This document shows, piece by piece, positions 14,924 to 23,767 of a DNA stretch of 64,000 nucleotides. Numbering within the stretch: position 1 is the first letter of the stretch; each line of letters starts with the position of its first letter. The notes beneath the pieces were generated by a model that was given only the letters and a program-made list of their open reading frames with translations, did no database searches and had not been told where the DNA came from. Source of the DNA: [Clostridium] fimetarium (lineage in GTDB: Bacteria; Bacillota; Clostridia; Lachnospirales; Lachnospiraceae). The translations under genes were made by a program, and so were the position numbers. Location: assembly GCF_900111235.1 (NCBI RefSeq), contig NZ_FOJI01000003.1, forward strand, positions 186,001-250,000, given 5' to 3'.

Positions 14924-16336
14924 TCACTCCCCAACGCCCTCCCCAATAAACTTCCAAGTGCTCCCACTATCAGAAGATTGATACTTTGCGACTGTGTCAC
15001 CACCATTATAATCTCCACCGCTTCCTTGCGTCACTATAAGTGTAAGAATACCTTCATCATTAATTGTTGGAACCTGAATATCTTTGTAAATTGAATTCCA
15101 TATTAATTTTGTATTCGCATCCTCAAACGGCTGACTGCCTAAAATCACTGGTGTAAAGGTAACACCACCATCCGTCGTTCTATAAAGATTACTTTCCATA
15201 CCGGTCAAATATTCATATCCAATATATCCAATCTTACTATCTATAAAACTTACACCACTAACAATATTATTTATCTGTCCACTTCCTACTTTAGTCCAAG
15301 ATTCCCCGCTATCAGTAGTTTTCATTATCATAGTAGTTTCTTCATTATCTTTTTTATTATATGCGACTACAACAAATCCTTCTTTTTCATTAATAAAATC
15401 AACATAATAAAAGTTGACGCCTGTAATATCTGAAATCATAGCACTAGTCCAGTTCGCACCCTTATCATTAGTGTAAATTATAGTAAGTGGAACCGCCTTC
15501 CCTGAAACAGTATTCCCACCATATAAAAAAGCTGATTTTTCTAAGCCTACTTGATAGCTTCCATCAGGCAAAGTTGTTTTATCACTACTATTAGTAGTCA
15601 AATTACTTATATCAACCGGTACCGCACTCCATTTTTCACCACCATTAAATGTAACTTCTAGCTTTTGGTCCTTGATTTCATACTTATACAAATTACTTCC
15701 GGAAGCATTCTGACTATCAGATGCACTGGATTTTGTTTGTTTTTCTGCAACTGTTGATTGAAATGTTGATGTTGTCAATCCATAAGCCTGTGGCAATTGA
15801 ATTGATTTTGCAAAAATCCTTGCAGTATTATCAAATAAATCTTCGACTTGAAACTGTATAACCCATTCACATACCAATTTTCCTTCATTCATATATCCAT
15901 CCCATGAAGAAAAATAATCAGTAACATTACTCCTAGGTTCACAACTAAATGCTATTAGTACATTATTTTCATCTGAACTAAGCACTTGAACTTTTGATAT
16001 ATCAACACCGGTTATTGATTTTGACATTGAAAGATATTTCTGTTCAAATTGATTTGTAAATTGTTCAATCCATATTTGAGCGATTTGTTCAATACCAACA
16101 TTGCCAAATTCTATATTTTTCGCAGACTCATTGCTGTTGTCAATACTTTGATCATCCTTAATCACATTACCATCGCTATCAATGCGTACACTAAATGTAT
16201 ACTGTGTGTTTAATACAATGGAGTCTTGTTTCTCCTTGTAATATTGGGTGTAAAAAAGTAAGAACACAACTAATAAAAAGGCTGCCAATATCAAAACTCC
16301 GAATATGATTCTCTTGATTTTAATGTAATCTTTCAT
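14924..16336 (-). CDS. Membrane-anchored BNR/Asp-box repeat protein
   Basis: 470 residues. An N-terminal membrane helix (residues ~9-30) is followed by an extracellular region. Its second half has BNR/Asp-box-like beta-propeller repeats: TNDKGANWTSAMI, TTDSGESWTKVG, TTDGGVTFTPV, SSDSGSTWKFIG. Such propellers occur in sialidases and YCF48-type photosystem factors, but catalytic sialidase residues are not evident, so an enzymatic role is not claimed. An AGGAAGGAG ribosome site precedes the ATG. The last codons (GEGVGE) and stop fall in the tail of palindromic element copy 1, so the C-terminus may have been altered by that element. Confidence 0.78.
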   Translation of the reverse strand: MKDYIKIKRIIFGVLILAAFLLVVFLLFYTQYYKEKQDSIVLNTQYTFSVRIDSDGNVIKDDQSIDNSNESAKNIEFGNVGIEQIAQIWIEQFTNQFEQKYLSMSKSITGVDISKVQVLSSDENNVLIAFSCEPRSNVTDYFSSWDGYMNEGKLVCEWVIQFQVEDLFDNTARIFAKSIQLPQAYGLTTSTFQSTVAEKQTKSSASDSQNASGSNLYKYEIKDQKLEVTFNGGEKWSAVPVDISNLTTNSSDKTTLPDGSYQVGLEKSAFLYGGNTVSGKAVPLTIIYTNDKGANWTSAMISDITGVNFYYVDFINEKEGFVVVAYNKKDNEETTMIMKTTDSGESWTKVGSGQINNIVSGVSFIDSKIGYIGYEYLTGMESNLYRTTDGGVTFTPVILGSQPFEDANTKLIWNSIYKDIQVPTINDEGILTLIVTQGSGGDYNGGDTVAKYQSSDSGSTWKFIGEGVGE

Positions 16337-16368
16337 ATTGGCTCCTTCCTCTTGCTTGAAAAGATATA

Positions 16369-17376
16369 TTATAATTTATCTTCTCTTCTAACATATACAG
16401 CATCTTGAGCAACTTTCTCATATTTTTTATAGGTCCATAAAAGCCACATGGTTGCTATACTAATCACTAATATACCAATTAAGAAGTATGGATTAGAGAC
16501 TTTGTACCAAGTATTAGATATCGTTCTATACTCATAAGGTAACACATATGCAGTTATAAAAGCTCCTGCCATAATCAGACCGTTGATAGAGGCTCTCATA
16601 TCATGTATCTTTCCCGAATTGTTATAAATCAATAGACTAATAAATTCACCTAAGGGCCTCATCGCCATTGTGAAAAAGCTAACTGCAATACTATATTTAA
16701 AACTAACACCTAGAATCAATAAAATAATTGTAAAATACACTAGCTCCGTAATCATCTTATAAAATATTCTACCAAAATAATGAATATTAGATTTCACCAA
16801 AATCACTCTTAACATGATGTAATCTCTATCTGACATTGTAAACATAGTATTATTTGTAATACTTCCGCAAAATGTAGTCATTATTATGAAAAAATAAATT
16901 ATTGATAACTCTTGATTATTTAATACATTGATAACCACTTTGCCTATTAATTTATAAGGAATATACACAAAAATAACTGCATAAACTAACTTCTTCAAAA
17001 ATTCCAGTATTAATGTGCATATAAGTGCAAAAACACCAAATTTAGTTCTTTGTTTTATTTTCTTTTTATCAAACAAATCATCATTCACTTTATTACGGAC
17101 TTTTGGGATTCTTTTTAGTATGTAGATTACAAAATTAGCACCTTCGCAAAATTTTAATATCTTCTCTTGAAATAAATTCTTGCAACCCTTAATACAATTC
17201 TTAGCGCAAATACATATGCCACTTTTAATGAAATTAATGCTGTTTTTCAGGCTATTTTTTATTGCATTCAGACAATTCTCAATTCTAATTTGAGTGCTAT
17301 TTTGAGTTTTAGTTTGAATGCTATTTTGAGTGCTATTTTGAATGCTATTCATACGCCTCTTAATGCAATTCTCCAT
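16369..17376 (-). CDS. ABC transporter membrane subunit with low-complexity N-terminus
   Basis: 335 residues. The first ~60 are Asn/Ser/Gln-rich repeats (SIQNSTQNSIQTKTQNS) encoded by degenerate GAATGCTATTTTGA-like DNA repeats at 17270-17352. About six hydrophobic helices follow from residue ~115 (FGVFALICTLILEF ... FLIGILVISIATMWLLW). It is coupled to the ATPase gene, whose 3' end overlaps by 17 bp, so it is the probable permease of that transporter. The substrate is unknown. ATG 17376 is preferred (GGAGG plus 6 nt); the true mature start could be further in, after the repeats. Confidence 0.7.
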   Translation of the reverse strand: MENCIKRRMNSIQNSTQNSIQTKTQNSTQIRIENCLNAIKNSLKNSINFIKSGICICAKNCIKGCKNLFQEKILKFCEGANFVIYILKRIPKVRNKVNDDLFDKKKIKQRTKFGVFALICTLILEFLKKLVYAVIFVYIPYKLIGKVVINVLNNQELSIIYFFIIMTTFCGSITNNTMFTMSDRDYIMLRVILVKSNIHYFGRIFYKMITELVYFTIILLILGVSFKYSIAVSFFTMAMRPLGEFISLLIYNNSGKIHDMRASINGLIMAGAFITAYVLPYEYRTISNTWYKVSNPYFLIGILVISIATMWLLWTYKKYEKVAQDAVYVRREDKL

Positions 17377-18049
17377 CATCATCCTCCATTAATTCAAGTA
17401 CAGCCTTTTTATTTGCTTTTTTCCTTAAATTTTCTTTGCTAAAAACATTACTCTTTCCTGCATCAAGTATAATCAGATCTTTTGACATCATTTTAGCAAT
17501 ATCAAGTAAGCCCGTTGATACCAATATAATATGATCCTCTTTACACGAAATAAGTACTTTCAAGAATTCTTTCATGTATGTTTCATCACGATAATCAAAT
17601 GGCTCATCAAACATTATAACGTATGGTTTCTGTACTAGAAACTGAGCTAATTGGAGTTTTTTCTTACTGATAAAATCATATTCTTTTATTAATGTTTGTC
17701 TAGTCTCTTCGTCGATCTTTACAGTTTTAAAAGTTTCATCAATCAACGCATCTATCGATTCAACTTTTTGTTCTGCATTTTCACATATAAATTGCATAAA
17801 CTGGTACCCTGTTAAATTAACCGGCAATAATCCATGCTTATGTGCTAGCATCGTTTTGCAACCTTCTTTGATTGTAATATCTCCGCTTTCGTACTTTAAA
17901 TCACCAGAAATACATTGAAACAATGTCGTCTTACCAGATCCGTTTTTTCCAATAATAGGGTATATCTGACCTTCATTAAACTCCAAAGATATATCTGATA
18001 ATATTTTCCTCTTATTAATTATCTTATTTAATTTTCTTATGTTTAACAC
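17360..18049 (-). CDS. ABC transporter ATP-binding protein with degenerate signature motif
   Basis: 229 residues. Walker A is GKNGSGKTT and Walker B is YVIMFDEPFD. The position of the LSGGQ signature reads ISKKKLQLAQFLVQ, so the canonical C-loop is absent, and the H-loop His is not clear (HIILVSTGLL). Such degeneration suggests a divergent or partly inactive site. The GTG at 18049 follows AGGAG by 7 nt; an ATG at 18064 lies upstream but has no ribosome site. It forms an operon with the membrane protein at 16369-17376. Confidence 0.8.
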   Translation of the reverse strand: MLNIRKLNKIINKRKILSDISLEFNEGQIYPIIGKNGSGKTTLFQCISGDLKYESGDITIKEGCKTMLAHKHGLLPVNLTGYQFMQFICENAEQKVESIDALIDETFKTVKIDEETRQTLIKEYDFISKKKLQLAQFLVQKPYVIMFDEPFDYRDETYMKEFLKVLISCKEDHIILVSTGLLDIAKMMSKDLIILDAGKSNVFSKENLRKKANKKAVLELMEDDDGELH

Positions 18050-18213
18050 ACTTTTTCTCCTCATTATATTAAATTGAAAGTGATTATGTATATATTAATA
18101 TTATAGTACATTTGATTACTTTTTGTAAATATAAATATGGTTGCATTGGCTTCTATTCAATGCTATAATGCAATAGTTATTTTATTATTGTCCCAAAAGA
18201 AAGGTTGATTACT

Positions 18214-18888
18214 TTGAAGAATTTTCTTAAGAAGAATTGGCGCCTCTGCTTTCTAATGTATGTACTCATATATTTGCCTTGGTTTTGTTATATAGAAAAC
18301 ACTATTATTCCTGGTTTACCTATAATTCATATCATACATTGTTCATTAGATGATTTAATCCCGTTTAATGAGTATTTTATTATACCTTATATGTCGTGGT
18401 TTTTGTATATAGTATTTGCTTGCTTGTTTGTTTTATATAAAGGTTCTGATTCAGAATTTAAAAAGTTAGCGCTCTCATTAGTAATTGGTATGTCATTATG
18501 TATGACTATCTGTATGATATATCCTAGCGGTCTCAACTTAAGACCAGTTGAATTTCCAAGACACAATATATTTTCAACACTAGTTTCCTTCATATATTTA
18601 TCTGATACACCTACTAATGTATTTCCAAGTGTACATGTATATAATTCATTAGCAATTCATGTTTCAATATCAAAATTAAAAGTCTTAGAGAACTATAAAT
18701 GGGTAAAGAACTGTTCACTCGTAATATGCATTTTAATATGCTTATCAACAGTTTTTATAAAACAACACTCATTAATAGATGTAGCAGGTGCAATTGTTTT
18801 AATGATAGTGTTATACGTAGGAATTTATGTTTTAGATTATAACAAGCTATTTGCGAAAGCAAAAAGGAATAAGGAAATATTGGAATAG
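18214..18888 (+). CDS. PAP2-superfamily membrane phosphatase
   Basis: 224 residues with about six membrane helices. The phosphatase motifs are partly conserved: PSVHVYNSLAIH (PSxH, catalytic His) and STVFIKQHSLIDV (SxxxxxxHxxxD). The first KxxxxxxRP motif appears weak (PSGLNLRPVEFPRHN). Likely a lipid-phosphate phosphatase or inositolphosphorylceramide-synthase-like enzyme. The start is inferred as TTG 18214, 8 nt after AGAAAGG. It is the only plus-strand gene between 7.4 and 43 kb and is followed by a dense set of inverted repeats. Confidence 0.8.
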   Translation: MKNFLKKNWRLCFLMYVLIYLPWFCYIENTIIPGLPIIHIIHCSLDDLIPFNEYFIIPYMSWFLYIVFACLFVLYKGSDSEFKKLALSLVIGMSLCMTICMIYPSGLNLRPVEFPRHNIFSTLVSFIYLSDTPTNVFPSVHVYNSLAIHVSISKLKVLENYKWVKNCSLVICILICLSTVFIKQHSLIDVAGAIVLMIVLYVGIYVLDYNKLFAKAKRNKEILE

Positions 18889-18920
18889 GGCGCAGGTGCA
18901 ATACGGGAAGGTGTAGACAA

Positions 18921-19132
18921 CCTAAAATTATTCATTTGCGTTTACTTCCTAGTTGAAGAATATGTAAGTTACTAATGGATTCATTTTATGCTAAAAGCAA
19001 GATCCAAAGTTCTAAACTCCTCACTTCGTTCGTCAGACAGTAGAACTTTGGCTCTTAACGCATAAAATGAATCCAAAAGTAACTTATCACATTCTTCAAG
19101 ATATACAGCAAACGCAAATGAATAATTTTAGG
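18921..19132. repeat. Large imperfect palindrome (second family)
   Basis: Arms of ~70 nt: CCTAAAATTATTCATTTGCG...GGATTCATTTTATGC pairs with GCATAAAATGAATCC...CGCAAATGAATAATTTTAGG, closing on an inner hairpin AAAGTTCTA / TAGAACTTT. The apex CTCACTTCGTTCG is the reverse complement of the apex CGAACGAAGTGAG seen in the GACCGGCTG elements, but the GACCGGCTG core is absent. No coding sequence is visible inside it. Confidence 0.8.
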
Positions 19133-19160
19133 TTGATTTACGTTTGCGTGGTTGCCTATT

Positions 19161-19202
19161 CAAATATTGGGGTGGCGAAAAGATGCCACTGCCAATATTT
19201 TG
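19161..19202. repeat. Hairpin
   Basis: CAAATATTGG-GGTGGC / GCCACT-GCCAATATTTTG with loop GAAAAGAT. Part of a run of inverted repeats in the convergent PAP2/kduD intergenic region. Confidence 0.7.
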
Positions 19203-19240
19203 GTCTGTGTATGTATGAAAATATGTCGAGCGTTATTGGC

Positions 19241-19300
19241 GTAAAAAGTGGCGGTAGCACAACTAACGATTTATGTTAGTTGTGCTACCGCCACTTTTAC
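19241..19300. repeat. Near-perfect 26-bp inverted repeat
   Basis: GTAAAAAGTGGCGGTAGCAC... pairs with ...GTGCTACCGCCACTTTTAC (arms 27 and 26 nt, loop GATTTAT). It could terminate kduD (minus strand ends stem-CTTTTTAC) or act bidirectionally between the convergent genes. Confidence 0.75.
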
Positions 19301-19370
19301 GTTATGAATAACTTAAAGTTTTTTTACAGCGCTGGAGTATTTTTTCGGAATTTGGTGCTAAACGTAGCCA

Positions 19371-19481
19371 GTGAAGATTCATTTATGATTATTTATTTTT
19401 ACGCAGACCGGCTGAAAACAGCGCTTTCTGCTGTTTGAAGGAAAGGCAAGTCAAAATGAATAATCATAAATGAATCTTCAC
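19371..19481 (+). repeat. GACCGGCTG palindromic element, copy 2 (short core)
   Basis: Arms GTGAAGATTCATTTATGATT / AATCATAAATGAATCTTCAC pair perfectly over 23 bp. The core GCAGACCGGCTGAAAACAGCGC...GCTGTTTGAAGGAAAGGCAAG is kept, but the long internal stem is replaced by a short hairpin. It lies 40 bp downstream of the kduD stop. Confidence 0.85.
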
Positions 19482-19520
19482 TCACCACCTTTATCACCCG
19501 CAATTTCCAAAAAATCTCCC

Positions 19521-20282
19521 TTACCGGGCGAGCCAGCCGCCGTCTACTGCAACGGTAAAACCGTTAACATAATTTGAGGCATCTGATGCAAGCCATACAA
19601 TCGTACCTTGCATATCTTCTGGAGTTCCCCATCTTGCGGCAGGTATTCTTTCTAGAATTGCAGAATTTCTTTCTTCATCATCGCGAATTTGAGCAGTATT
19701 GTTCGTTACCATATATCCTGGTGCAATTGCGTTAACATTGATATTATGCTTTGCCCATTCGTTAGCAAGTGCTCTTGTAAGGCCCATAAGCGCACTCTTG
19801 CTTGCTGTATAAGCAGGAACTCTGACTCCACCCTGATAGGAGAGCATTGAAGCAACGCCGATTATCTTACCACCACTATTTTGTTTCATATATTGTTTTG
19901 CAAATGCTTGGCTGAGGAAGAAGACAACCTTTTGATTAACTGTTACTACATCGTCCCAGTCACTTTCTGAATAATCTATGGCATCGCATCTTCTAATAAG
20001 GCCTGCATTATTTACAAGAATATCAACTCTTCCAAATGCTTTAACAGACCCTTCCAATATGCTCGGGATTACTTCAGTTGATGATAAATCAGCTATAACC
20101 TCAGCAAATTCTCCACCAAATCCATTAATTATTTTTTTCGTATCATCACAACTTCTTCTAGCAACGCCAACAACTTTCGCACCAGCCTGTGCTAATGCTA
20201 CTGCCATGCCTTGTCCAAGTCCTGTATTAGCACCTGTAACAACTGCAACTTTACCATCTAACTTAAACATATCTAATATCAT
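19521..20282 (-). CDS. kduD: 2-dehydro-3-deoxy-D-gluconate 5-dehydrogenase (KduD, SDR family)
   Basis: 253 residues. A classical short-chain dehydrogenase: cofactor motif TGANTGLGQG, NNAG, catalytic Ser in ASMLSYQGG and YTASK (Tyr/Lys), and C-terminal VNGFTVAVDGGWLAR. Long stretches match E. coli KduD as I remember it (DILVNNAGLIRR, RALANEWAKHNINVNAIAPGYM.TNNT), supporting the specific call. It acts in uronate/pectin breakdown. No kduI, kdgK or transporter genes are adjacent, so its pathway partners are elsewhere. ATG 20282 follows GGAG; the frame opens at 20303. Confidence 0.88.
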   Translation of the reverse strand: MILDMFKLDGKVAVVTGANTGLGQGMAVALAQAGAKVVGVARRSCDDTKKIINGFGGEFAEVIADLSSTEVIPSILEGSVKAFGRVDILVNNAGLIRRCDAIDYSESDWDDVVTVNQKVVFFLSQAFAKQYMKQNSGGKIIGVASMLSYQGGVRVPAYTASKSALMGLTRALANEWAKHNINVNAIAPGYMVTNNTAQIRDDEERNSAILERIPAARWGTPEDMQGTIVWLASDASNYVNGFTVAVDGGWLAR

Positions 20283-20476
20283 ATTTTCTCCATTTCTGTT
20301 CATGTCAAGGTTGTTCTACATGCAAAAATCTTTCATCCTTATCTTCACTTTTGCGCATCTTTTAATGGCCCGCTCTGCGAGACAATGTATATATCAAGTA
20401 TGTGCATTAGGCGCAAATATTGTAATAAATAAGAATGCTTAACTTCTGCTTGCCACTTGGCTATGTCCTGAAATTA

Positions 20477-20511
20477 GGATTGTGAAAAATAAGATACATT
20501 TTCCACAATCC
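20477..20511 (-). terminator. Hairpin downstream of the glycosyltransferase gene
   Basis: GGATTGTGGAAAA / TTTTTCACAATCC stem 40 nt past the stop codon at 20551 on the minus strand. No strong T-run follows, so termination efficiency is uncertain. The rest of 20283-20476 shows nothing I can name. Confidence 0.5.
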
Positions 20512-20550
20512 CAATTTTAATAAACTTTGTATTTAAAAATCTAGTATTAC

Positions 20551-21570
20551 CTAGTTAAATCCAATAAACTTATTAACAATTTTGTATCCCATTTTTGAAA
20601 CCTTACGTCCGCTTCTTCCTGGAAGATTTACAGAATTTCCAAGGAATGAATATCTTAGTTTCCTATAAAGCTTCACATTAGCAGCCTTAACAAATCTCCA
20701 TAATTCTTTCTTCTTTTCGAATGCCTCTTCTGTATCAGATAATATAAGCATAATCGAAGATACTTCCATCATTATTTTCAAATAGTTAATCATGTAATGT
20801 CTGCATTTCTTGTCCTTAACTGCATCAAAATCAAATAAATCAACCATAATCTTATTGACTCTAATCTGTTGGTCAATTCTTTGAATCATTACCTTTTCAT
20901 TAACCGACTGGTCATCTCTTCCAATAAAATATCTGTAGAAATTAACATCAACATAGTACATATCCTTAACAAATGGAAGTGGCTCAAATACAAATATATT
21001 ATCAACATAAAACGTATGTTTCGGCAAATTCAGCTTACATTCTCTAAGCAATTCAGTTCTATACACAACAGAATGCATTAATATATACTGATCAACCTTA
21101 AAGTGTCTAATATCTTGCCAAGAAAACATCTTCTCAACAGGCATTGCATTTCTGTAACTCATCACTCTCTTACGTCTAACGCCAACTTTTTCATATACAT
21201 AATTGGCAATCAGCATATCGAGATTCTTGTCTTCTTTACTAAGCATTTTAAGTGTTTCAAGAATCTTCTTGTAACTGTCTTCATCCAACCAATCATCACT
21301 ATCCACCACTTTAAAAAACAATCCCGTTGCATTTGCAATACCCGTATTAACAGCTTGTCCATGTCCACCATTTTCTTGATGAACTGCTTTAATTATGGAT
21401 GGAAATTTTGCAGCATACTCATCAGCGATCTGGGCTGTGTTATCTTTTGTTGAACCATCATTCACAATAATAATCTCTACATCTTCTCCACCTAAGAGTG
21501 CTGATTCGATGCATTTTTTCATATATGCAGCTGAATTATAGCAAGGTATCGCTACTGATAAAATTTTCAT
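20551..21570 (-). CDS. Family 2 glycosyltransferase
   Basis: 339 residues. GT-A fold start ILSVAIPCYNSAAYMKKCIESAL, nucleotide-binding EIIIVNDGSTKDNT, NGGHGQAVNTGI and the DxD-type metal site VVDSDDWLDED. It has no membrane helices and should be cytoplasmic, transferring a sugar to a surface polysaccharide or lipid carrier. The gene overlaps the stop of glf by 4 bp, so it probably uses or follows the galactofuranose donor made by Glf (inference). Confidence 0.88.
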   Translation of the reverse strand: MKILSVAIPCYNSAAYMKKCIESALLGGEDVEIIIVNDGSTKDNTAQIADEYAAKFPSIIKAVHQENGGHGQAVNTGIANATGLFFKVVDSDDWLDEDSYKKILETLKMLSKEDKNLDMLIANYVYEKVGVRRKRVMSYRNAMPVEKMFSWQDIRHFKVDQYILMHSVVYRTELLRECKLNLPKHTFYVDNIFVFEPLPFVKDMYYVDVNFYRYFIGRDDQSVNEKVMIQRIDQQIRVNKIMVDLFDFDAVKDKKCRHYMINYLKIMMEVSSIMLILSDTEEAFEKKKELWRFVKAANVKLYRKLRYSFLGNSVNLPGRSGRKVSKMGYKIVNKFIGFN

Positions 21571-22745
21571 TTATTATATATCCTCCCAAAAATCTGATTT
21601 GACATAAGGCCCGTTGCAACCTCTAAAGATTTACCGACGATTGCATCAATGTTATAATATTTGTACTCGGCCAAACGTCCTAAAAGAACTAGATTGCCAA
21701 ATTCTTCGGCTTTCTTTTTATACTTATTATACTTCGCTATATTATCATTATTTATAATTGCATAATATGGTGTTTCACTTGTATCCCCTGTGTAAGCTTT
21801 TGGAAATTCCTTTACAATAGTAGTACTTTCATCATTCTTCTGGTTCGTTAAATACTTAAATTCAGTGATTCTAGTGTAATCCTGGTCGACTGTATAGTTA
21901 ACAAGCGCTCTGCCCTGATAACTTTTCTCCTTGAAATTTTCAAACTCAAAATCAAGCGTCCTATATGGAAGCATGCCATATTCATTATCAAATAAATTAT
22001 CTACTTGACCAGTAAAAATTACATTCCCTTGGAATTCTTCTCCTTGGTAATATATTTTACCATCCTTAAATTCCATGCACTTCTTAGCATCAGTGCCAAG
22101 TTGTACAGTGATATTCTTATGATTTAGCATATTTTCAAACATTGAGGTATAACCGTCAAGAGGCATTCCTTGATATTTATCTTGGAAATATCTATTATCA
22201 TATGAAATAAATACTGGAACCCTTCCAGTTACTGTTGGATCAATATCCTCTGGCTTTTGTCCCCATTGCTTCATTGTATATCGAAGAAAGATACTATTAT
22301 ATACGTAATATGCAATTCCATTGATATCCTCATCATCACTATTCATTAATTCTAATATTGGAACCTTCGTTTCCATACCGTACTTATTAATCAGCTTGGT
22401 GGTGAGCTCAGCGGCCTTTTCTTCGCTGTATACCAACTTTAAAGTATTCAGATTAAATGGCACAGGAATTAATTTCCCGTATACATCGGCAACCACTTCA
22501 TGCTGATAATCATACCACTTTGTAAATCTTGATAAGTAATCATTCACTATTTTGTCATTTGTATGGAAAATATGTGGTCCATATACATGTACTAAAATCC
22601 CATATTCATCTAATGCATCATAACAATTACCAGCAATATGATTTCTCTTTTCTAAAACCAGTACCTTTTGTCCGCCGTCTTCTGCTAATTTTCGAGCAAC
22701 AGTCGCTCCTGCACATCCAGCCCCTATGATTATACTATCGTACAC
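21567..22745 (-). CDS. glf: UDP-galactopyranose mutase
   Basis: About 392 residues. An N-terminal FAD-binding motif (SIIIGAGCAGATVARKLAE...VLVLEKRNHIAGNCYD) is followed by the family-specific GILVHVYGPHIFHTND, KQWGQKPEDIDPTVTGRVPVFISYDNRYFQDKYQGMP, and the C-terminal FAD-binding GRLAEYKYYNID. It converts UDP-Galp to UDP-Galf. The frame opens at a TTG (22772), but a GTG at 22745 with AGGAG 7 nt upstream gives the usual N-terminus (M)YDSIIIGAG. It is followed by a glycosyltransferase, a common galactofuran/O-antigen arrangement. Confidence 0.93.
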   Translation of the reverse strand: MYDSIIIGAGCAGATVARKLAEDGGQKVLVLEKRNHIAGNCYDALDEYGILVHVYGPHIFHTNDKIVNDYLSRFTKWYDYQHEVVADVYGKLIPVPFNLNTLKLVYSEEKAAELTTKLINKYGMETKVPILELMNSDDEDINGIAYYVYNSIFLRYTMKQWGQKPEDIDPTVTGRVPVFISYDNRYFQDKYQGMPLDGYTSMFENMLNHKNITVQLGTDAKKCMEFKDGKIYYQGEEFQGNVIFTGQVDNLFDNEYGMLPYRTLDFEFENFKEKSYQGRALVNYTVDQDYTRITEFKYLTNQKNDESTTIVKEFPKAYTGDTSETPYYAIINNDNIAKYNKYKKKAEEFGNLVLLGRLAEYKYYNIDAIVGKSLEVATGLMSNQIFGRIYNK

Positions 22746-22768
22746 TTTATAACTCCTGTCTGTCCTCT

Positions 22769-23635
22769 TCAAAGGACTTGTAATTCGCTGATTATAGGTT
22801 TGATCTTTCGATCAACCTTGTAATCAATCATCTTATATATAACAAATAGTACTGCAGTCTCTAAAACTAACAGTGCTAATTTTATCCAGATATAATGAAT
22901 ACCATCGATTACGTCTGTGCCAAGCATAGATACTGCATTCGCACAAACATGGAATATAATTGGAGCCCATATATTCTTATACTTCTCATACACATATGCC
23001 AAAAACATTCCCGCCAAAAATGCGTATACAAACTGAACTAAGTTTCCATGGGTGATTCCAAATGCCAAGCTTGAAATAATAGCTGCTACAAAAGGTTTAC
23101 ATAAAGTCCTTAACCTTTTATAAATCAAGCCTCGAAACAACAGTTCTTCTAAAAGAGGTGCCATGCATACTGTCGTCAAAAATGTAATGAAATAATCACC
23201 ACCAAAAATTTTGCTAGCCATTTCTTGATACATTGGTGAATAATTAACGACTCCCGTTAGATCAATAAGATTATTAAGTGCTAGACATGCAAATATTCCA
23301 AGCAATGCAGAATAGAGATACGACCGAAATGGTAATGATACATAGCTTACGACCATATGTCTATCTCCATATTTTTTCTTATCTAGGAAAAAAAATAAAT
23401 ATAATACTGGGATTGTGATCAATCCACTTACAAATGTTAGAAACATTGCTTTATCATATATAAGTTGATTAAGTTCCTCATATATCTGTGAAAAGTCAGT
23501 TGAATTAGCACTTCCAATTATCCTAATACAATCAGGAATAATTAAAACAATCTCAATGGCAACTGTAATCATAAAGTATAATATATATGGATATAAAACT
23601 CTCCATATCGTTTTTAGCACGCTATCTCTTTGCAT
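22769..23635 (-). CDS. CPBP-family intramembrane glutamic endopeptidase (Abi/Rce1-like)
   Basis: 288 residues with about eight membrane helices. CPBP motifs: APLLEELLFRGLIYKRLR (EExxxR), AFGITHGNLVQFVYAFLAGMF (second motif His) and FHVCANAV (third motif His). The family includes protein-modifying and bacteriocin self-immunity proteins; its role here is unknown. It heads the glf-glycosyltransferase operon. Confidence 0.87.
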   Translation of the reverse strand: MQRDSVLKTIWRVLYPYILYFMITVAIEIVLIIPDCIRIIGSANSTDFSQIYEELNQLIYDKAMFLTFVSGLITIPVLYLFFFLDKKKYGDRHMVVSYVSLPFRSYLYSALLGIFACLALNNLIDLTGVVNYSPMYQEMASKIFGGDYFITFLTTVCMAPLLEELLFRGLIYKRLRTLCKPFVAAIISSLAFGITHGNLVQFVYAFLAGMFLAYVYEKYKNIWAPIIFHVCANAVSMLGTDVIDGIHYIWIKLALLVLETAVLFVIYKMIDYKVDRKIKPIISELQVL

Positions 23636-23767
23636 ATATTCACTACTTCCCCTATATTCTATACAAATATTCTAACCATATAATCCATTATATTATACCC
23701 ATTAATTTCCATGATTATAACAAAAGTATATCTTAGTAATTATACGACTATCGCTGTTGACCGTCAA

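Noticed and set aside
14698-15018. Open frame of 106 codons with a 33-residue internal repeat
   Set aside because: It lies inside palindromic element copy 1 and its duplicated half and reads into the end of the BNR gene; there is no ribosome site, and the repeat is explained by the 99-bp DNA duplication.
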